The notes beneath the pieces were generated by a model. It did not search any database. It was not told the origin of the DNA and was given only the letters and a program-made list of their open reading frames with translations. Below, one piece after another: positions 15,494 to 24,248 of a DNA stretch of 36,461 nt. Positions within the stretch are counted from its first letter, which is position 1. Each line of letters starts with the position of its first letter. The translations under genes and the position numbers were made by a program. The stretch comes from Bacteroidales bacterium UBA2939 (lineage in GTDB: Bacteria; Bacteroidota; Bacteroidia; Bacteroidales; P3): positions 1 to 36,461 of the forward strand of contig DECD01000016.1 in NCBI GenBank assembly GCA_002349055.1. Reading direction: 5' to 3'.

Positions 15494-15516
15494 CACAAAA
15501 TATTAAATACAAATTT

Positions 15517-17214
15517 ATGAAGCAACTTATTGAATGCGTGCCCAATATCAGCGAAGGGCGCAACATGGATATCATCAATCAGGTGACTGCCGAGATTGAG
15601 AAGGTGGAAGGTGTGAAACTTTTGGATGTCGACCCCGGTCAAACTACCAACCGTACGGTCATCACTTTCGTGGGTGAACCCGAGCCCGTCCTCGAGGCCG
15701 CCTATCAGGTGGTGAAGAAGGCTGCCGAGCTTATCGACATGACCCAGCACCACGGTGCCCACCCGCGTCAGGGTGCCACCGACGTCTGCCCCCTCATCCC
15801 CGTGAGCAACATCACGATGGAAGAGGTCGTTGAGTATGCCCACAAGCTGGGCAAACGCCTCGGCGAGGAGCTGCAGATTCCCATCTATTGCTACGAAAAC
15901 GCCGCCTTCATCCCCGAGCGCCGCAACCTGGCCTACTGCCGTACCGGCGAGTACGAGAGCCTCAGCAGCCGTCTCGGCACCGAGCAGTGGAAGCCCGATT
16001 TCGGCCCCAACGCCTGGAACGACCACACCGCCCATACCGGTGCCACCCAGGTGGGTGCCCGCGACTTCCTCGTGGCCATCAACTACAACCTCAACACAAC
16101 CAGCACCCGCCGTGCCAACGCCATCGCTTTCGATGTGCGTGAGAAAGGCCGTCCGAAACGTGAGGGTGGCAAGCCCAGCGGCAAGCCCATCAAGGACGAA
16201 AACGGCAAGACCATCATGATTCCCGGCACCCTGAAGGGTACCAAGGCCATCGGCTGGTACATCGAGGACTACGGCATCGCCCAGGTCTCCATGAACATCA
16301 CCTCCATCAAGGTGGCTCCCGTGCACCTCTGCTTCGACGAGGTGTGCCGCTGCGCCGCCAACCGTGGCCTGCGTGTCACCGGCTGCGAGATAGTGGGTCT
16401 CATTCCCAAGAGTGTCCTTATCGACGCTGGCAAGTACTACCTGGCCAAACAGCAGCGCAGTCTTGGCGTCAGCGAGGAAGAAATCATGAAGGTGGCCATC
16501 AAGAGCATGGGGCTCGACGACCTGAAGCCCTTCGACCCCAAGGAGAAGGTTATCGAATACCTCATCGAGGACCACTCGAAGAAGAAACTTGTCGACCTCA
16601 CCTGCCGCGGCTTCTGCGACGAGACCGCCAGCGAGAGTCCCGCCCCCGGCGGCGGCAGCGTCAGCGCCTACATGGGTGCCCTTGCCGCTTCGCTCGGCAC
16701 CATGGTGGCCAACCTCACCGGAGGCAAGGCCGCCTATGACGACGAGTGGGAGAAATTCAGCGACGTGGCCGTCAAGGGTCAGGCCCTGAAGGACGAGTTG
16801 CTGCACCTCGTGGACGAGGACACCGCCGCCTTCAACAAGATTATGGACGCCTTCGGCCTGCCCAAGAAGACCGACGAGGACAAGGCCGCCCGCAGTGCCG
16901 CCATCCAGGAGGCCACCAAGTTTGCCACCGAGGTGCCGTTCCACACCATGCAGAAGTGCCTTGCCGCCTTCGAGGTGTGCCGCGCTATGGTGGAATGGGG
17001 CAACCCCAACAGCGTCACCGACGGTGGCGTGGGAGCTCTGGCCGCCCGTGCCGGTGTGATGGGTGCCCACCTCAACGTGAAGATCAACGCTTCCTCGCTG
17101 AAGGACGAAGCCTTCAAGGCCGACATCCTGGCCAAGGCCCAAGCCATCGAGGACGAGGCCATCAAGCAGGAGCAGGAAATACTGAAAATTGTCAACGAAA
17201 AAATTGGTTTGTAA
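15517..17214 (+). CDS. ftcD: Glutamate formimidoyltransferase / formiminotetrahydrofolate cyclodeaminase
   Basis: A 565-residue bifunctional enzyme of histidine degradation. The N-terminal part (about 1-180) and middle part (about 181-330) form the formiminotransferase, with HHGAHPRQGATD at 78-89; H82 matches the catalytic His numbering of the pig enzyme. The cyclodeaminase domain (about 360-560) begins near ESPAPGGGSVSAYMGALAA and releases ammonia from 5-formimino-THF. No hutH/hutU/hutI gene lies in the window, so the pathway is elsewhere or the enzyme serves one-carbon supply. It is followed closely by a tiny lipoprotein gene. Confidence 0.95.
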   Translation: MKQLIECVPNISEGRNMDIINQVTAEIEKVEGVKLLDVDPGQTTNRTVITFVGEPEPVLEAAYQVVKKAAELIDMTQHHGAHPRQGATDVCPLIPVSNITMEEVVEYAHKLGKRLGEELQIPIYCYENAAFIPERRNLAYCRTGEYESLSSRLGTEQWKPDFGPNAWNDHTAHTGATQVGARDFLVAINYNLNTTSTRRANAIAFDVREKGRPKREGGKPSGKPIKDENGKTIMIPGTLKGTKAIGWYIEDYGIAQVSMNITSIKVAPVHLCFDEVCRCAANRGLRVTGCEIVGLIPKSVLIDAGKYYLAKQQRSLGVSEEEIMKVAIKSMGLDDLKPFDPKEKVIEYLIEDHSKKKLVDLTCRGFCDETASESPAPGGGSVSAYMGALAASLGTMVANLTGGKAAYDDEWEKFSDVAVKGQALKDELLHLVDEDTAAFNKIMDAFGLPKKTDEDKAARSAAIQEATKFATEVPFHTMQKCLAAFEVCRAMVEWGNPNSVTDGGVGALAARAGVMGAHLNVKINASSLKDEAFKADILAKAQAIEDEAIKQEQEILKIVNEKIGL

Positions 17215-17215
17215 T

Positions 17216-17356
17216 ATGAAGAAGAAAGTTTTTGCAATTGCAGCTCTCGTGATGCTGTTGGCCGGAGTGGCCGCCAGCTGTACCCACCACACCTGCCCCG
17301 CCTACCGCGGAAGCACGGTGATGGTAGACAACGGTAACGCCAGCGAGAACGCATAA
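17216..17356 (+). CDS. 46-residue predicted lipoprotein
   Basis: A short reading frame starts one base after the ftcD stop codon: MKKKVFAIAALVMLLAGV, then AASC (C22), then a 24-residue polar tail with a CPAYRG motif. Basic N-terminus, hydrophobic core and Cys suggest a processed lipoprotein; the lipobox (AASC) is less typical than LxGC. Tiny Bacteroidota lipoproteins with a CPAY motif occur elsewhere, from memory. It lies tightly between ftcD and dnaB (14-bp gap to dnaB). Function unknown. Confidence 0.7.
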   Translation: MKKKVFAIAALVMLLAGVAASCTHHTCPAYRGSTVMVDNGNASENA

Positions 17357-17370
17357 CGTAGCAGCCCGCA

Positions 17371-18924
17371 ATGCCGACCACCACAGCAACACGACGCAAA
17401 GACAGGCTGACATACACGCAGGCCTTTGACATCAACGGCAACACACCTCCTCAGGCGATAGCGCTTGAGGAGAGTGTGTTGGGCGCTTTGATGCTCGACC
17501 AGACGGCTCTCATCAACGCCATCGAGACCCTGCATGTTGAATATTTCTATAAGCCTGAGCACCAGACCGTCTACAAGGCTATAAGGAAACTCTTCGAGCA
17601 GAGCCAGCCGGTGGACTTGCTGACGGTGGTGGAGCGTCTGCGTCTGGACGGTGAACTTGAGGCTGCCGGCGGCGCCTACGCTGTTTCCAAGCTCACCGAG
17701 AATGTCGTCTCGGCTGCCCACATTGAGTACCACATCCGCGTGCTGAGTGAGAAGTTCATCCAGCGCGAGATGATTCGCATCTCCACCGAGACCATCACCG
17801 AGGCATACGACGAGACCACCGATGTGGTGAACCTGCTCGACAAGACCGAGCAGCGCCTAATGGACATCAACGACAAGAACTTCCGCTCGGACTACCATCC
17901 CATGGGCGACTTCGTCACTATGGCCATGGATCAGATTAAGGAGGCCGGCGAGAAGAGTGACGGCTTGAGTGGATTGGAGAGTGGATTCATCGGCCTCGAC
18001 CGCATGACGGCGGGTTTCCAACCCGGCACGTTGATTATCCTTGCCGCCCGCCCCGCCATGGGTAAGACGGCTTGCGCCCTGAGCATGGCCCGCAATATCG
18101 CTGTCGACTTCAAGAAGGCGGTGGCTTTCTTTTCGCTCGAGATGACTGGCCAGGAACTGGCTATGCGTCTCATCAGCAGCGAGGCCAAGTTGCCTGGCGA
18201 CAAGCTGAAGAAAGGCCATCTGGAACCTTACGAGAAGGAGCAGCTCAAGCGCGGTGCCCAGCCGCTCAACAGCGCCCCCATCTACATCGACGACACGCCG
18301 CAGCTCACCATTTTCGAACTTCGTGCCAAAGCCCGCCGACTGAAGCAGCGCTACGACATCCAGATGATTTTCATCGACTACCTGCAACTCATGTCGAGTG
18401 GCAGCAGCGACACCCGCAACGGCAACCGTGAGCAGGAAATCAGCATGATCAGCCGCCAACTGAAGGCCCTTTCCAAGGAACTCCAGATACCGGTGCTGGC
18501 GATGTCGCAGTTGAGTCGCGCCGTGGAGAACCGCGTGGGTAACAAGCCCCAGTTGAGCGACCTCCGCGAGTCGGGCGCCATCGAGCAGGACGCCGATATA
18601 GTCATGTTCATCTATCGTCCCGAGTACTATGGCATTCAGGAAGATGACCACGGCAGCACCCTCGGTATGGCCGACCTCATCGTGGCCAAGCACCGTAGCG
18701 GTGGCACCGGTGATGTGCGCCTGCGTTTTGTCAAGGAGTTCGCACGCTTTGAGAATCCGCCTCAGCTGGGTCTCGAAGGCTTCGGGGACGGCATGCCGCA
18801 GAATGCCAACTTTGACCAGGGCGGCAGCATGATTGTTGACTCGAAGATGAACGAGGATAACTTGTCGCAACCGTATGGGAACAACGAGTTGTCCGTGGAA
18901 CCCGACGGCGATGTGCCGTTCTAA
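17371..18924 (+). CDS. dnaB: Replicative DNA helicase
   Basis: A 517-residue hexameric ATPase that unwinds DNA at the fork and recruits primase. The N-terminal DnaB domain (about 25-125; PPQAIALEESVLGALMLD) is followed by a linker and the RecA-like C-terminal domain. Walker A is ARPAMGKTA (about 226-234), with FFSLEMTGQELAMRLIS next; Walker B is MIFIDYLQLM and the C-terminal motifs are SDLRESGAIEQDAD and AKHRSGGTGDVRLRF. No intein is present. Length is normal for Bacteroidota. Confidence 0.97.
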   Translation: MPTTTATRRKDRLTYTQAFDINGNTPPQAIALEESVLGALMLDQTALINAIETLHVEYFYKPEHQTVYKAIRKLFEQSQPVDLLTVVERLRLDGELEAAGGAYAVSKLTENVVSAAHIEYHIRVLSEKFIQREMIRISTETITEAYDETTDVVNLLDKTEQRLMDINDKNFRSDYHPMGDFVTMAMDQIKEAGEKSDGLSGLESGFIGLDRMTAGFQPGTLIILAARPAMGKTACALSMARNIAVDFKKAVAFFSLEMTGQELAMRLISSEAKLPGDKLKKGHLEPYEKEQLKRGAQPLNSAPIYIDDTPQLTIFELRAKARRLKQRYDIQMIFIDYLQLMSSGSSDTRNGNREQEISMISRQLKALSKELQIPVLAMSQLSRAVENRVGNKPQLSDLRESGAIEQDADIVMFIYRPEYYGIQEDDHGSTLGMADLIVAKHRSGGTGDVRLRFVKEFARFENPPQLGLEGFGDGMPQNANFDQGGSMIVDSKMNEDNLSQPYGNNELSVEPDGDVPF

Positions 18925-18938
18925 ATTGATCATCTATT

Positions 18939-20249
18939 ATGGAAGAGCAGATAAGAAAGCAGTTGAAAGAGATAATGCAGCAGGAGGTGGTCCTGGCCAC
19001 CGGCTGTACCGAGCCTGGTGCAGTGGCTCTCTGTGTGGCCAAAGCCGTCGAGACTTTGGGCTTCGAGCCTACGGCCATCACGCTTAAACTTAGCAAGAAC
19101 GTCTACAAGAATGCCATGGGCGTGGGTATCCCCGGCACAGGTATGATTGGATTGCCCATCGCAGTGGCTATGGCTGTCACCCACGGCGACTCTTCGCGCG
19201 GCCTCGAGGTGCTCACCATTCCCGCCGACCAAGTGGAGGATGCCAAGCAGTGGCTCGCCGACAACGCCGGGAAAATCAACATTGGTATCAAGGAAACCTC
19301 AGATAAACTCTATATCGAATGTTCTGTTTCCAGCGCCAGCTGTTGTTCCGCCGCAGCTTCCACCGCCACCGCTGTCATCGCCAAGCGTCACACCAACTTC
19401 ATCTTCATCAAGAAGGACGACCAGATTCTCCTCGACCATAAGCAGGGCCTCTTCCAGGAGCAGGATAACGACGACAACCCCCAGGAGGATAACAAACAGC
19501 GTCTGGAGCTTACCGCCCGCATGGTCTACGACTATGCCACCACGGCTCCCCTCGACGAGCTGGAGTGGCTGCGCGACACGGTGGAATACAACACCGCCGC
19601 CTCGCAATGTGGCCTCAGTGGCATGGGACTGCACACCGGCGAAATCCTGATGGAACAGGCTAGGGGAGACATGGTGCATACCGTTGTGGCACGCACCGTG
19701 GCGGCCTCCGACGCCCGCATGGACGGCTGCACCAAGCCTGTCTACAGCAATTCCGGCTCGGGCAACCAGGGCATCACCTGCACCCTGCCGGCGTACTACT
19801 ATGGAACGTACAAGGGTTGCAGCGACGAGCAGATTATGCGCGCCGTGACGATGAACCACCTCATGTCTATCTACATCAAGCGTGGCATCGGCCGTTTGAG
19901 TGCCCTCTGCGGCATCGTCAACGCCACTATGGGTGTCAGCGCGGCATTGACCTACCTGGAGGGAGGCGGCTACGAGCAGGTGTGCTACGCTATGAAGAAC
20001 ATGATCAACACCCTTGCCGGCATGGTGTGCGACGGAGCCAAGCCCAGCTGCGCCCTGAAGATGAGCGTGGGCCTCTACAGCGCCTTCGTCTGTGCCGAGC
20101 TGGCTGTCCACGACCGTGTGGTCGACCGCACCGACGGCCTCAGCGAGAGCGACATCGACTGCTCCATCCGCAACCTCGGACGTCTCGGCAAGGACGGCAT
20201 GAACCAGACCGACGACATGATTCTCGACATTATGACCCACAAGAAATGA
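18939..20249 (+). CDS. cyuA: L-cysteine desulfidase family protein (CyuA/YhaM, UPF0597)
   Basis: A 436-residue protein related to the serine dehydratase alpha chain. It likely breaks L-cysteine to pyruvate, ammonia and sulfide using an iron-sulfur cluster. Family landmarks are ATGCTEPGAVAL near the N-terminus, NVYKNAMGVGIPGTG, SNSGSGNQGITCTLPA, and the C-terminal VCDGAKPSCALKMSVG with cysteines suited to cluster binding. It starts 14 bp after dnaB and may be read through from it. No CyuR-like regulator or cysteine transporter is adjacent. Serine deamination is an alternative activity. Confidence 0.88.
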   Translation: MEEQIRKQLKEIMQQEVVLATGCTEPGAVALCVAKAVETLGFEPTAITLKLSKNVYKNAMGVGIPGTGMIGLPIAVAMAVTHGDSSRGLEVLTIPADQVEDAKQWLADNAGKINIGIKETSDKLYIECSVSSASCCSAAASTATAVIAKRHTNFIFIKKDDQILLDHKQGLFQEQDNDDNPQEDNKQRLELTARMVYDYATTAPLDELEWLRDTVEYNTAASQCGLSGMGLHTGEILMEQARGDMVHTVVARTVAASDARMDGCTKPVYSNSGSGNQGITCTLPAYYYGTYKGCSDEQIMRAVTMNHLMSIYIKRGIGRLSALCGIVNATMGVSAALTYLEGGGYEQVCYAMKNMINTLAGMVCDGAKPSCALKMSVGLYSAFVCAELAVHDRVVDRTDGLSESDIDCSIRNLGRLGKDGMNQTDDMILDIMTHKK

Positions 20250-20311
20250 GTTCCACCTTGGAGTGTTGAAAACTTTTTTATACAAAAGGATTCCGTTTAT
20301 AAAAAAATAAC

Positions 20312-20319
20312 TAATTTTG
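20312..20319 (+). promoter_or_regulatory. -7 promoter element for DUF3276-parAB
   Basis: TAATTTTG followed by C fits TAnnTTTG, 27 bases before the DUF3276 start. The gap 20250-20345 is otherwise A/T-rich with nothing else recognisable. Confidence 0.6.
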
Positions 20320-20345
20320 CAGCCAAATTTTAACGTAATAAATAT

Positions 20346-20690
20346 ATGAGTATGGACAACAAAGAGCAAAGAAAAGAAGAACTCTACAGCCAGGCCATTC
20401 CTGCCGGCAAACGCAGATATTTCTTCGACGTGAAAGAAACCCGCGGGGGTGACAAGTTTATTACCATCACCGAGAGCCGCAAGTTGTTTGACAACAACAC
20501 CGGCGACGTCTATTTCGAGAAAAACAAGATGTTCCTTTATAAGGAGGATTTCGACAAGTTCCGTCAGGGCCTCGACAATGCTTTCTCGTTCATCGAGACC
20601 GGCATCGTGCCTCCTCCCGTTGTTGTGGAAGACAACTGGCATAACGACTCTGTCGAGAGCAAACTGGATGAAATTGACTTTAAGTTCTGA
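20346..20690 (+). CDS. DUF3276 / PUR-domain family protein
   Basis: A 114-residue protein with the PUR-alpha-like fold signature: RRYFFDVKETRGGDKFITITESRK (key residues about 23-46) and FEKNKMFLYKEDFDKFRQGLDNAF. PUR proteins bind single-stranded DNA or RNA, as the spirochaete homologue does, so a nucleic-acid role is plausible. ATGs at 20346 and 20352 are both possible starts. It lies 6 bp before parA, in the same transcript. Confidence 0.85.
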   Translation: MSMDNKEQRKEELYSQAIPAGKRRYFFDVKETRGGDKFITITESRKLFDNNTGDVYFEKNKMFLYKEDFDKFRQGLDNAFSFIETGIVPPPVVVEDNWHNDSVESKLDEIDFKF

Positions 20691-20696
20691 CGAGCG

Positions 20697-21464
20697 ATGG
20701 GCAAGATAATTTCCATCGCGAACCAGAAGGGAGGTGTGGGAAAGACCACCACGGCGGTCAATCTCAGCGCCGCGCTGGCGGTACTCGAGAAGAAGGTGCT
20801 GCTGGTCGACTGCGACCCGCAGGCCAACGCCACCTCGGGCCTCGGCGTGAACCCCGACGAGCTGGAGAAGAGTGTCTACGACTGCATCCTCGGCCAGGCC
20901 AAGGTGGAGGATGTCATCATCGAGACCGACACCCCCAACCTCGACCTTCTGCCTACGCGAATCGACCTCGTCGGTGCTGAGGTGGAGCTTATCAACGAGA
21001 AGGGACGCGAGCAGTTCCTCGCCCGCATCCTCGAGCCGTTGAGAGGCAACTACGACTTCATCATCATCGACTGCTCGCCGTCGCTGGGCCTCATCACCGT
21101 CAACGCCCTCACGGCCTCCGACTCCGTTATCATCCCCATCCAGAGCGAATATTTCGCCCTCGAGGGTCTCGGCAAACTGCTCAACACCGTGCGCATCGTC
21201 CAGACGCGCCTCAACCCGAAACTCTCCATCGAGGGACTGCTCATCACCATGTACGACAACCGTCTGCGCCTGGCCCGCCAGGTGGTGGAGGATGTCCGTG
21301 GACACTTCAAGCAGATGGTGTTCGACACGCTGATTTACCGCAATACCAAGTTGGCCGAGGCTCCCTCCTATGGCAAGAGCATCATCATGCACGATGCCGC
21401 CTCGACGGGAGCGGAAAATTATTTGAATCTCGCTCAGGAAATATTGAAAAGGAATAGTATATGA
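20697..21464 (+). CDS. parA: Chromosome partitioning ATPase ParA/Soj
   Basis: A 255-residue Walker-type ATPase that segregates chromosomal origins with ParB. The deviant Walker A NQKGGVGKTTT is at 8-18, followed by VDCDPQANATSGLG and IIIDCSPSLGLITVNAL (Walker B region). Short form without an N-terminal DNA-binding domain, as for chromosomal Soj. Its end overlaps the parB start by 4 bp. Confidence 0.96.
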   Translation: MGKIISIANQKGGVGKTTTAVNLSAALAVLEKKVLLVDCDPQANATSGLGVNPDELEKSVYDCILGQAKVEDVIIETDTPNLDLLPTRIDLVGAEVELINEKGREQFLARILEPLRGNYDFIIIDCSPSLGLITVNALTASDSVIIPIQSEYFALEGLGKLLNTVRIVQTRLNPKLSIEGLLITMYDNRLRLARQVVEDVRGHFKQMVFDTLIYRNTKLAEAPSYGKSIIMHDAASTGAENYLNLAQEILKRNSI

Positions 21465-22336
21465 CAGCAAAGAAGAGTGGCGGTTTGGGCCGAGGCCTGA
21501 GTTCGATACTGCCCGACACCAAGGACCTCGAGGTAGCGAATACCGTTACCGCCGCCATCAGCACCATACCTATCAAGAAGATAGTCGCCAACCCCTATCA
21601 GCCCCGCAAGGAGTTCGCTCCCGAGGCTCTGGAGGAACTGGCTCAGTCTATCCGTCAGCAGGGCGTCATCACCCCTGTGACGGTGCGCAAGATGCCCGAC
21701 GACACCTACCAACTCATCGCCGGCGAGCGCCGCACGCGTGCCGCCCAGATGGCTGGTTTGAAGGAAATCCCTGCCTACGTGCGCATTGCCACCGACAACC
21801 AGATGATGGAGATGGCCCTGGTGGAGAACATCCAGCGCGAGAACCTCAATGCCATGGAGGTGGCGCTGGCCTACAAGGCCCTCATCGAGGAGTGTCGTCT
21901 TACCCACGACCAACTCAGTGAGAAGGTGGGAAAGAACCGCTCTACCATCACCAACTATCTCCGTCTGCTCAACCTCCCGGCCGAGACGCAGCTGGCCCTT
22001 AGCAACGACCAAATCAGCATGGCCCATGCCCGTGCCCTCGCCGGTGTAGAGGACATCACGCTCCACCTCGAGATTCTGCACGCCATCATCGACCGTCACC
22101 TCTCGGTGCACCAGGCCGAGGAGATGGCCAAGAACGCCAAGAAGAAGCCTGTGGCTCCCACCGCCAAGAAACGTGGCGAGCTGCCCGCCATACACGCTGC
22201 CGCGCAGAGCCGCCTCAAAGAGCGCCTGCAATCCTCGGTGGAAATCAAGCGTTCGCAACGCGGCAAGGGGTCGTTGACAATTCTCTTCAACTCCGACAAT
22301 GATTTCGAAAGAATCATGTCATTAATTGAAAAATAA
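21461..22336 (+). CDS. parB: Chromosome partitioning protein ParB
   Basis: A 291-residue CTP-dependent clamp that loads at parS. The N-terminal nuclease-like domain carries NPYQPRKEF, the CTP-binding GERRTRAAQMAG box and ENIQRENLNAMEVA. The central helix-turn-helix is about 140-165 (QLSEKVGKNRSTITNYLRLL), and a basic dimerisation region ends the protein. I found no sequence close to the parS consensus in the window, so sites must be elsewhere. The stop codon is followed at once by the opposed repeat arrays. Confidence 0.96.
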   Translation: MTAKKSGGLGRGLSSILPDTKDLEVANTVTAAISTIPIKKIVANPYQPRKEFAPEALEELAQSIRQQGVITPVTVRKMPDDTYQLIAGERRTRAAQMAGLKEIPAYVRIATDNQMMEMALVENIQRENLNAMEVALAYKALIEECRLTHDQLSEKVGKNRSTITNYLRLLNLPAETQLALSNDQISMAHARALAGVEDITLHLEILHAIIDRHLSVHQAEEMAKNAKKKPVAPTAKKRGELPAIHAAAQSRLKERLQSSVEIKRSQRGKGSLTILFNSDNDFERIMSLIEK

Positions 22337-22338
22337 GA

Positions 22339-22450
22339 GGGAGTGAAAAGGAGTGAAAAAGGAGTGAAAGGGAGTGAAAAGACAAATGTGCATATCGGTG
22401 CCGTTGTCTTCTCGCTCCCTTTCACTCCCTTTCACTCCCTCTCATTCCTT
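22339..22450. repeat. Opposed period-10 arrays, second copy
   Basis: Left side 22339-22385 has four GGAGTGAAAA-type units (one is 11 bp) and ends in GACAA. Right side 22404-22450 starts with TTGTC and has four TTCACTCCCT-type units. An 18-base loop separates them. The pairing extends beyond the units (GACAA/TTGTC), so the two sides were probably made as one inverted copy. The motif and its place after a stop codon match 1984-2150. Confidence 0.92.
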
Positions 22451-22999
22451 TTAATTATAATTTTCAATTTTCAATTTTCAATTTTCAATTCTGCGCAGGC
22501 GCAGCGCGTGGAGGTGAAGGAACCTGTGGAGGTGAAGACCGTGGAGGTGCCGAAGGAGCATTCGGCCAACAAGGCTTTGCTGCTGTCGCTGCTTCCCGGA
22601 GCGGGACAGATATACAATGGTCAAGCTTGGAAGGTGCCTGTCATCTATGGCGCTTTCGCCGGCATGGGCTACTTTATACATTATTATTATTCGCGCGCGA
22701 CGATGTTCAAGGACGAGTATCTCTACCGCATCAACCACAACGACACTCCCGACCTCGCCGACTATGCATCCTATCCCACCTCGAACATCTACAGCCTCTA
22801 CAACTCCTACGACCGCAACTTCCAGCTCATGGTCATCATCACCGTGGGCATCTATGCCCTGAACCTCATCGATGCCTATGTCTTCGGGCATCTCTATGAC
22901 TTCCAGATTGATGACAACATCAGCATGGGCTTCTCGCCGGGGCTGGTTCCCACCAGCATGGGGCTTCAGCCCACACTGGGAGTAAGCTTTAGATTCTAG
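22343..22999 (+). CDS. DUF5683 domain protein, exported
   Basis: A 218-residue protein with a long repeat-derived signal peptide ending near NSAQAQ and a DUF5683 domain (about 70-218). The domain contains ALLLSLLPGAGQIYNGQAWK, a pattern shared with small membrane proteins, and two membrane helices (about 92-112 and 165-185). Function unknown; it follows parAB in many Bacteroidota. The start is uncertain: in-frame GTG codons occur at 22343, 22364 and 22388 and no ATG is available. Everything before about residue 52 is encoded by the repeats at 22339-22450 and 22463-22490. Confidence 0.8.
   Translation: MKRSEKGVKGSEKTNVHIGAVVFSLPFTPFHSLSFLLIIIFNFQFSIFNSAQAQRVEVKEPVEVKTVEVPKEHSANKALLLSLLPGAGQIYNGQAWKVPVIYGAFAGMGYFIHYYYSRATMFKDEYLYRINHNDTPDLADYASYPTSNIYSLYNSYDRNFQLMVIITVGIYALNLIDAYVFGHLYDFQIDDNISMGFSPGLVPTSMGLQPTLGVSFRF
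22463..22490. repeat. TTCAATT x4 array in a signal peptide
   Basis: Four perfect copies of the 7-mer TTCAATT encode FNFQFSIFN, the end of the DUF5683 signal peptide. The same four copies occur at 26401-26428 in an unrelated gene, and a reverse-complement version lies at 30900-30927. Confidence 0.95.
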
Positions 23000-23048
23000 A
23001 AAAACTAGAGCAACTAGAAAAACTAGAATATCTAGAAAATCTAGAAAA
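22995..23048. repeat. Period-9 array between DUF5683 and exbB genes
   Basis: Six 9-bp units (TCTAGAAAA, ACTAGAGCA, ACTAGAAAA and variants) begin in the last codons of the DUF5683 gene and run into the 109-bp gap. The unit shares its CTAG core with the array inside truB. The rest of the gap is A-rich, with no clear promoter. Confidence 0.9.
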
Positions 23049-23108
23049 ACACAATAAAATAGAAAACATCACGTTACAACAACAAAATAACACAAAAACA
23101 CACACAAC

Positions 23109-23816
23109 ATGATGAACCCTCTGTTAATGCTTCAGACCGATTCTGCCGTTCAGGCGGCCGTCGAAACCGTTGCCGCCGCCGAAAAGCCCGAGAACATCAC
23201 CATCTGGGACATGGCCGTCAACGGCGGATGGATTATGCTCGTGCTGGCCTTGCTGCTGGTACTGGCCATCTACATCTTCATCGAGCGTTACCTGACGCTC
23301 AACGGCGCCCTCAAAGGCGAGGAAGACAATGTCTTCATGAACAACATCCGTCAGTATGTCCATGAGGGCAAAATCGACGAGGCCCGCAGCCTCTCCAAGC
23401 AGACCGCCACGCCCCTGGGCCGCATGATTGACAAGGGTTTCTCGCGTCTGGGCCGTCCGCTGCCGGACATCCAGGCAGCCATCGAGAACGAGGGTCAGCT
23501 TGAAGTGGCCAACCTCGAGCGTCGCGTCTCCCTCGTGGCCACCGTGGCCTCGCTGGGTCCCATGATTGGTTTCCTCGGCACTGTGGTCGGCATGATTGCC
23601 GCCTTCCAGGAGATGGCCCATGCTGGCAACAACATCGACATCCAGATGCTCGCCTCCGGTATCTACACCGCTATGGTCACCACCGTCGGCGGCCTCATCG
23701 TCGGCATCATCTGCTACTTCCTCCACAACATCCTCGTCACCCGCATCAACAAGGTCGTCTTCGAGCTTGAGGTGCGCGCCAACGAGTTCATGGACCTGCT
23801 GCACGAACCGGCATAA
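23109..23816 (+). CDS. exbB: MotA/TolQ/ExbB proton channel family protein
   Basis: A 235-residue inner-membrane channel subunit. One helix lies near 37-57 (GWIMLVLALLLVLAIYIFI), with two more near 140-165 and 180-205, the latter pair forming the conserved channel core: SLGPMIGFLGTVVGMIAAF and ALVTTVGGLIVGI-type sequence (MVTTVGGLIVGIICYF). With ExbD it uses the proton gradient to energise TonB. An N-terminal Ala-rich stretch (about 10-28) is low complexity. First gene of exbB-exbD-tonB. Confidence 0.93.
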   Translation: MMNPLLMLQTDSAVQAAVETVAAAEKPENITIWDMAVNGGWIMLVLALLLVLAIYIFIERYLTLNGALKGEEDNVFMNNIRQYVHEGKIDEARSLSKQTATPLGRMIDKGFSRLGRPLPDIQAAIENEGQLEVANLERRVSLVATVASLGPMIGFLGTVVGMIAAFQEMAHAGNNIDIQMLASGIYTAMVTTVGGLIVGIICYFLHNILVTRINKVVFELEVRANEFMDLLHEPA

Positions 23817-23828
23817 AAATGTTTGACA

Positions 23829-24239
23829 ATGATTAAGACACGCAATCAAATCAAGATAGAGACGTCGTCGTCGTCGATGTCCGACTTGGTGTTCCTGCTG
23901 CTCATCTTCTTCATGATTACCTCGACGCTCATCGCCCCCAACGCGGTGAAGCTGATGCTCCCCGAGAGTTCGAGCCGCACCATGGCCAAGCAGAACGTCA
24001 CCGTGTACATCGACCGTGAGCACAACTTCTACGTCGGCGAGGTGGCGGTGCCCGTCGCCGACCTGCAAAGCAACATCGAGGCCGGCATCGAAAGCGGCAT
24101 TGACGACGCCTGTGTTGTGCTCCGTGCCGACAAGGATGTCCCCGTGCAGGATGTGGTCAACGTCATCGACGCTGTCAACAACATCAACAACGCCACCGGC
24201 GCCAAGCACAAGGTCATCCTGGCCACCTCACCCAAATAA
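23829..24239 (+). CDS. exbD: ExbD/TolR family biopolymer transport protein
   Basis: A 136-residue protein: short cytoplasmic N-terminus, one membrane helix (about 19-38, DLVFLLLIFFMITSTLIAP) bearing the conserved channel Asp at its start, and a periplasmic domain with the LRADKDVPVQDVVNVID motif. Start ATG 23829; a TTG at 23823 is the alternative. It lies 12 bp after exbB and is followed 9 bp later by tonB. Confidence 0.93.
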   Translation: MIKTRNQIKIETSSSSMSDLVFLLLIFFMITSTLIAPNAVKLMLPESSSRTMAKQNVTVYIDREHNFYVGEVAVPVADLQSNIEAGIESGIDDACVVLRADKDVPVQDVVNVIDAVNNINNATGAKHKVILATSPK

Positions 24240-24248
24240 TAAAGCGTT

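Noticed and set aside
15418..17292. 624-codon minus-strand frame opposite ftcD
   Set aside because: Antisense shadow of a fully recognisable enzyme gene; no domain signature.
19299..21470. 723-codon open frame on the minus strand opposite cyuA, DUF3276 and parA
   Set aside because: Crosses three well-supported plus-strand genes; His/Val/Gly-rich composition is the usual antisense shadow of GC-rich codons.
20697..22336. parS site near parAB
   Set aside because: No sequence close to the 16-bp parS consensus was found by eye around parAB or elsewhere in the window.
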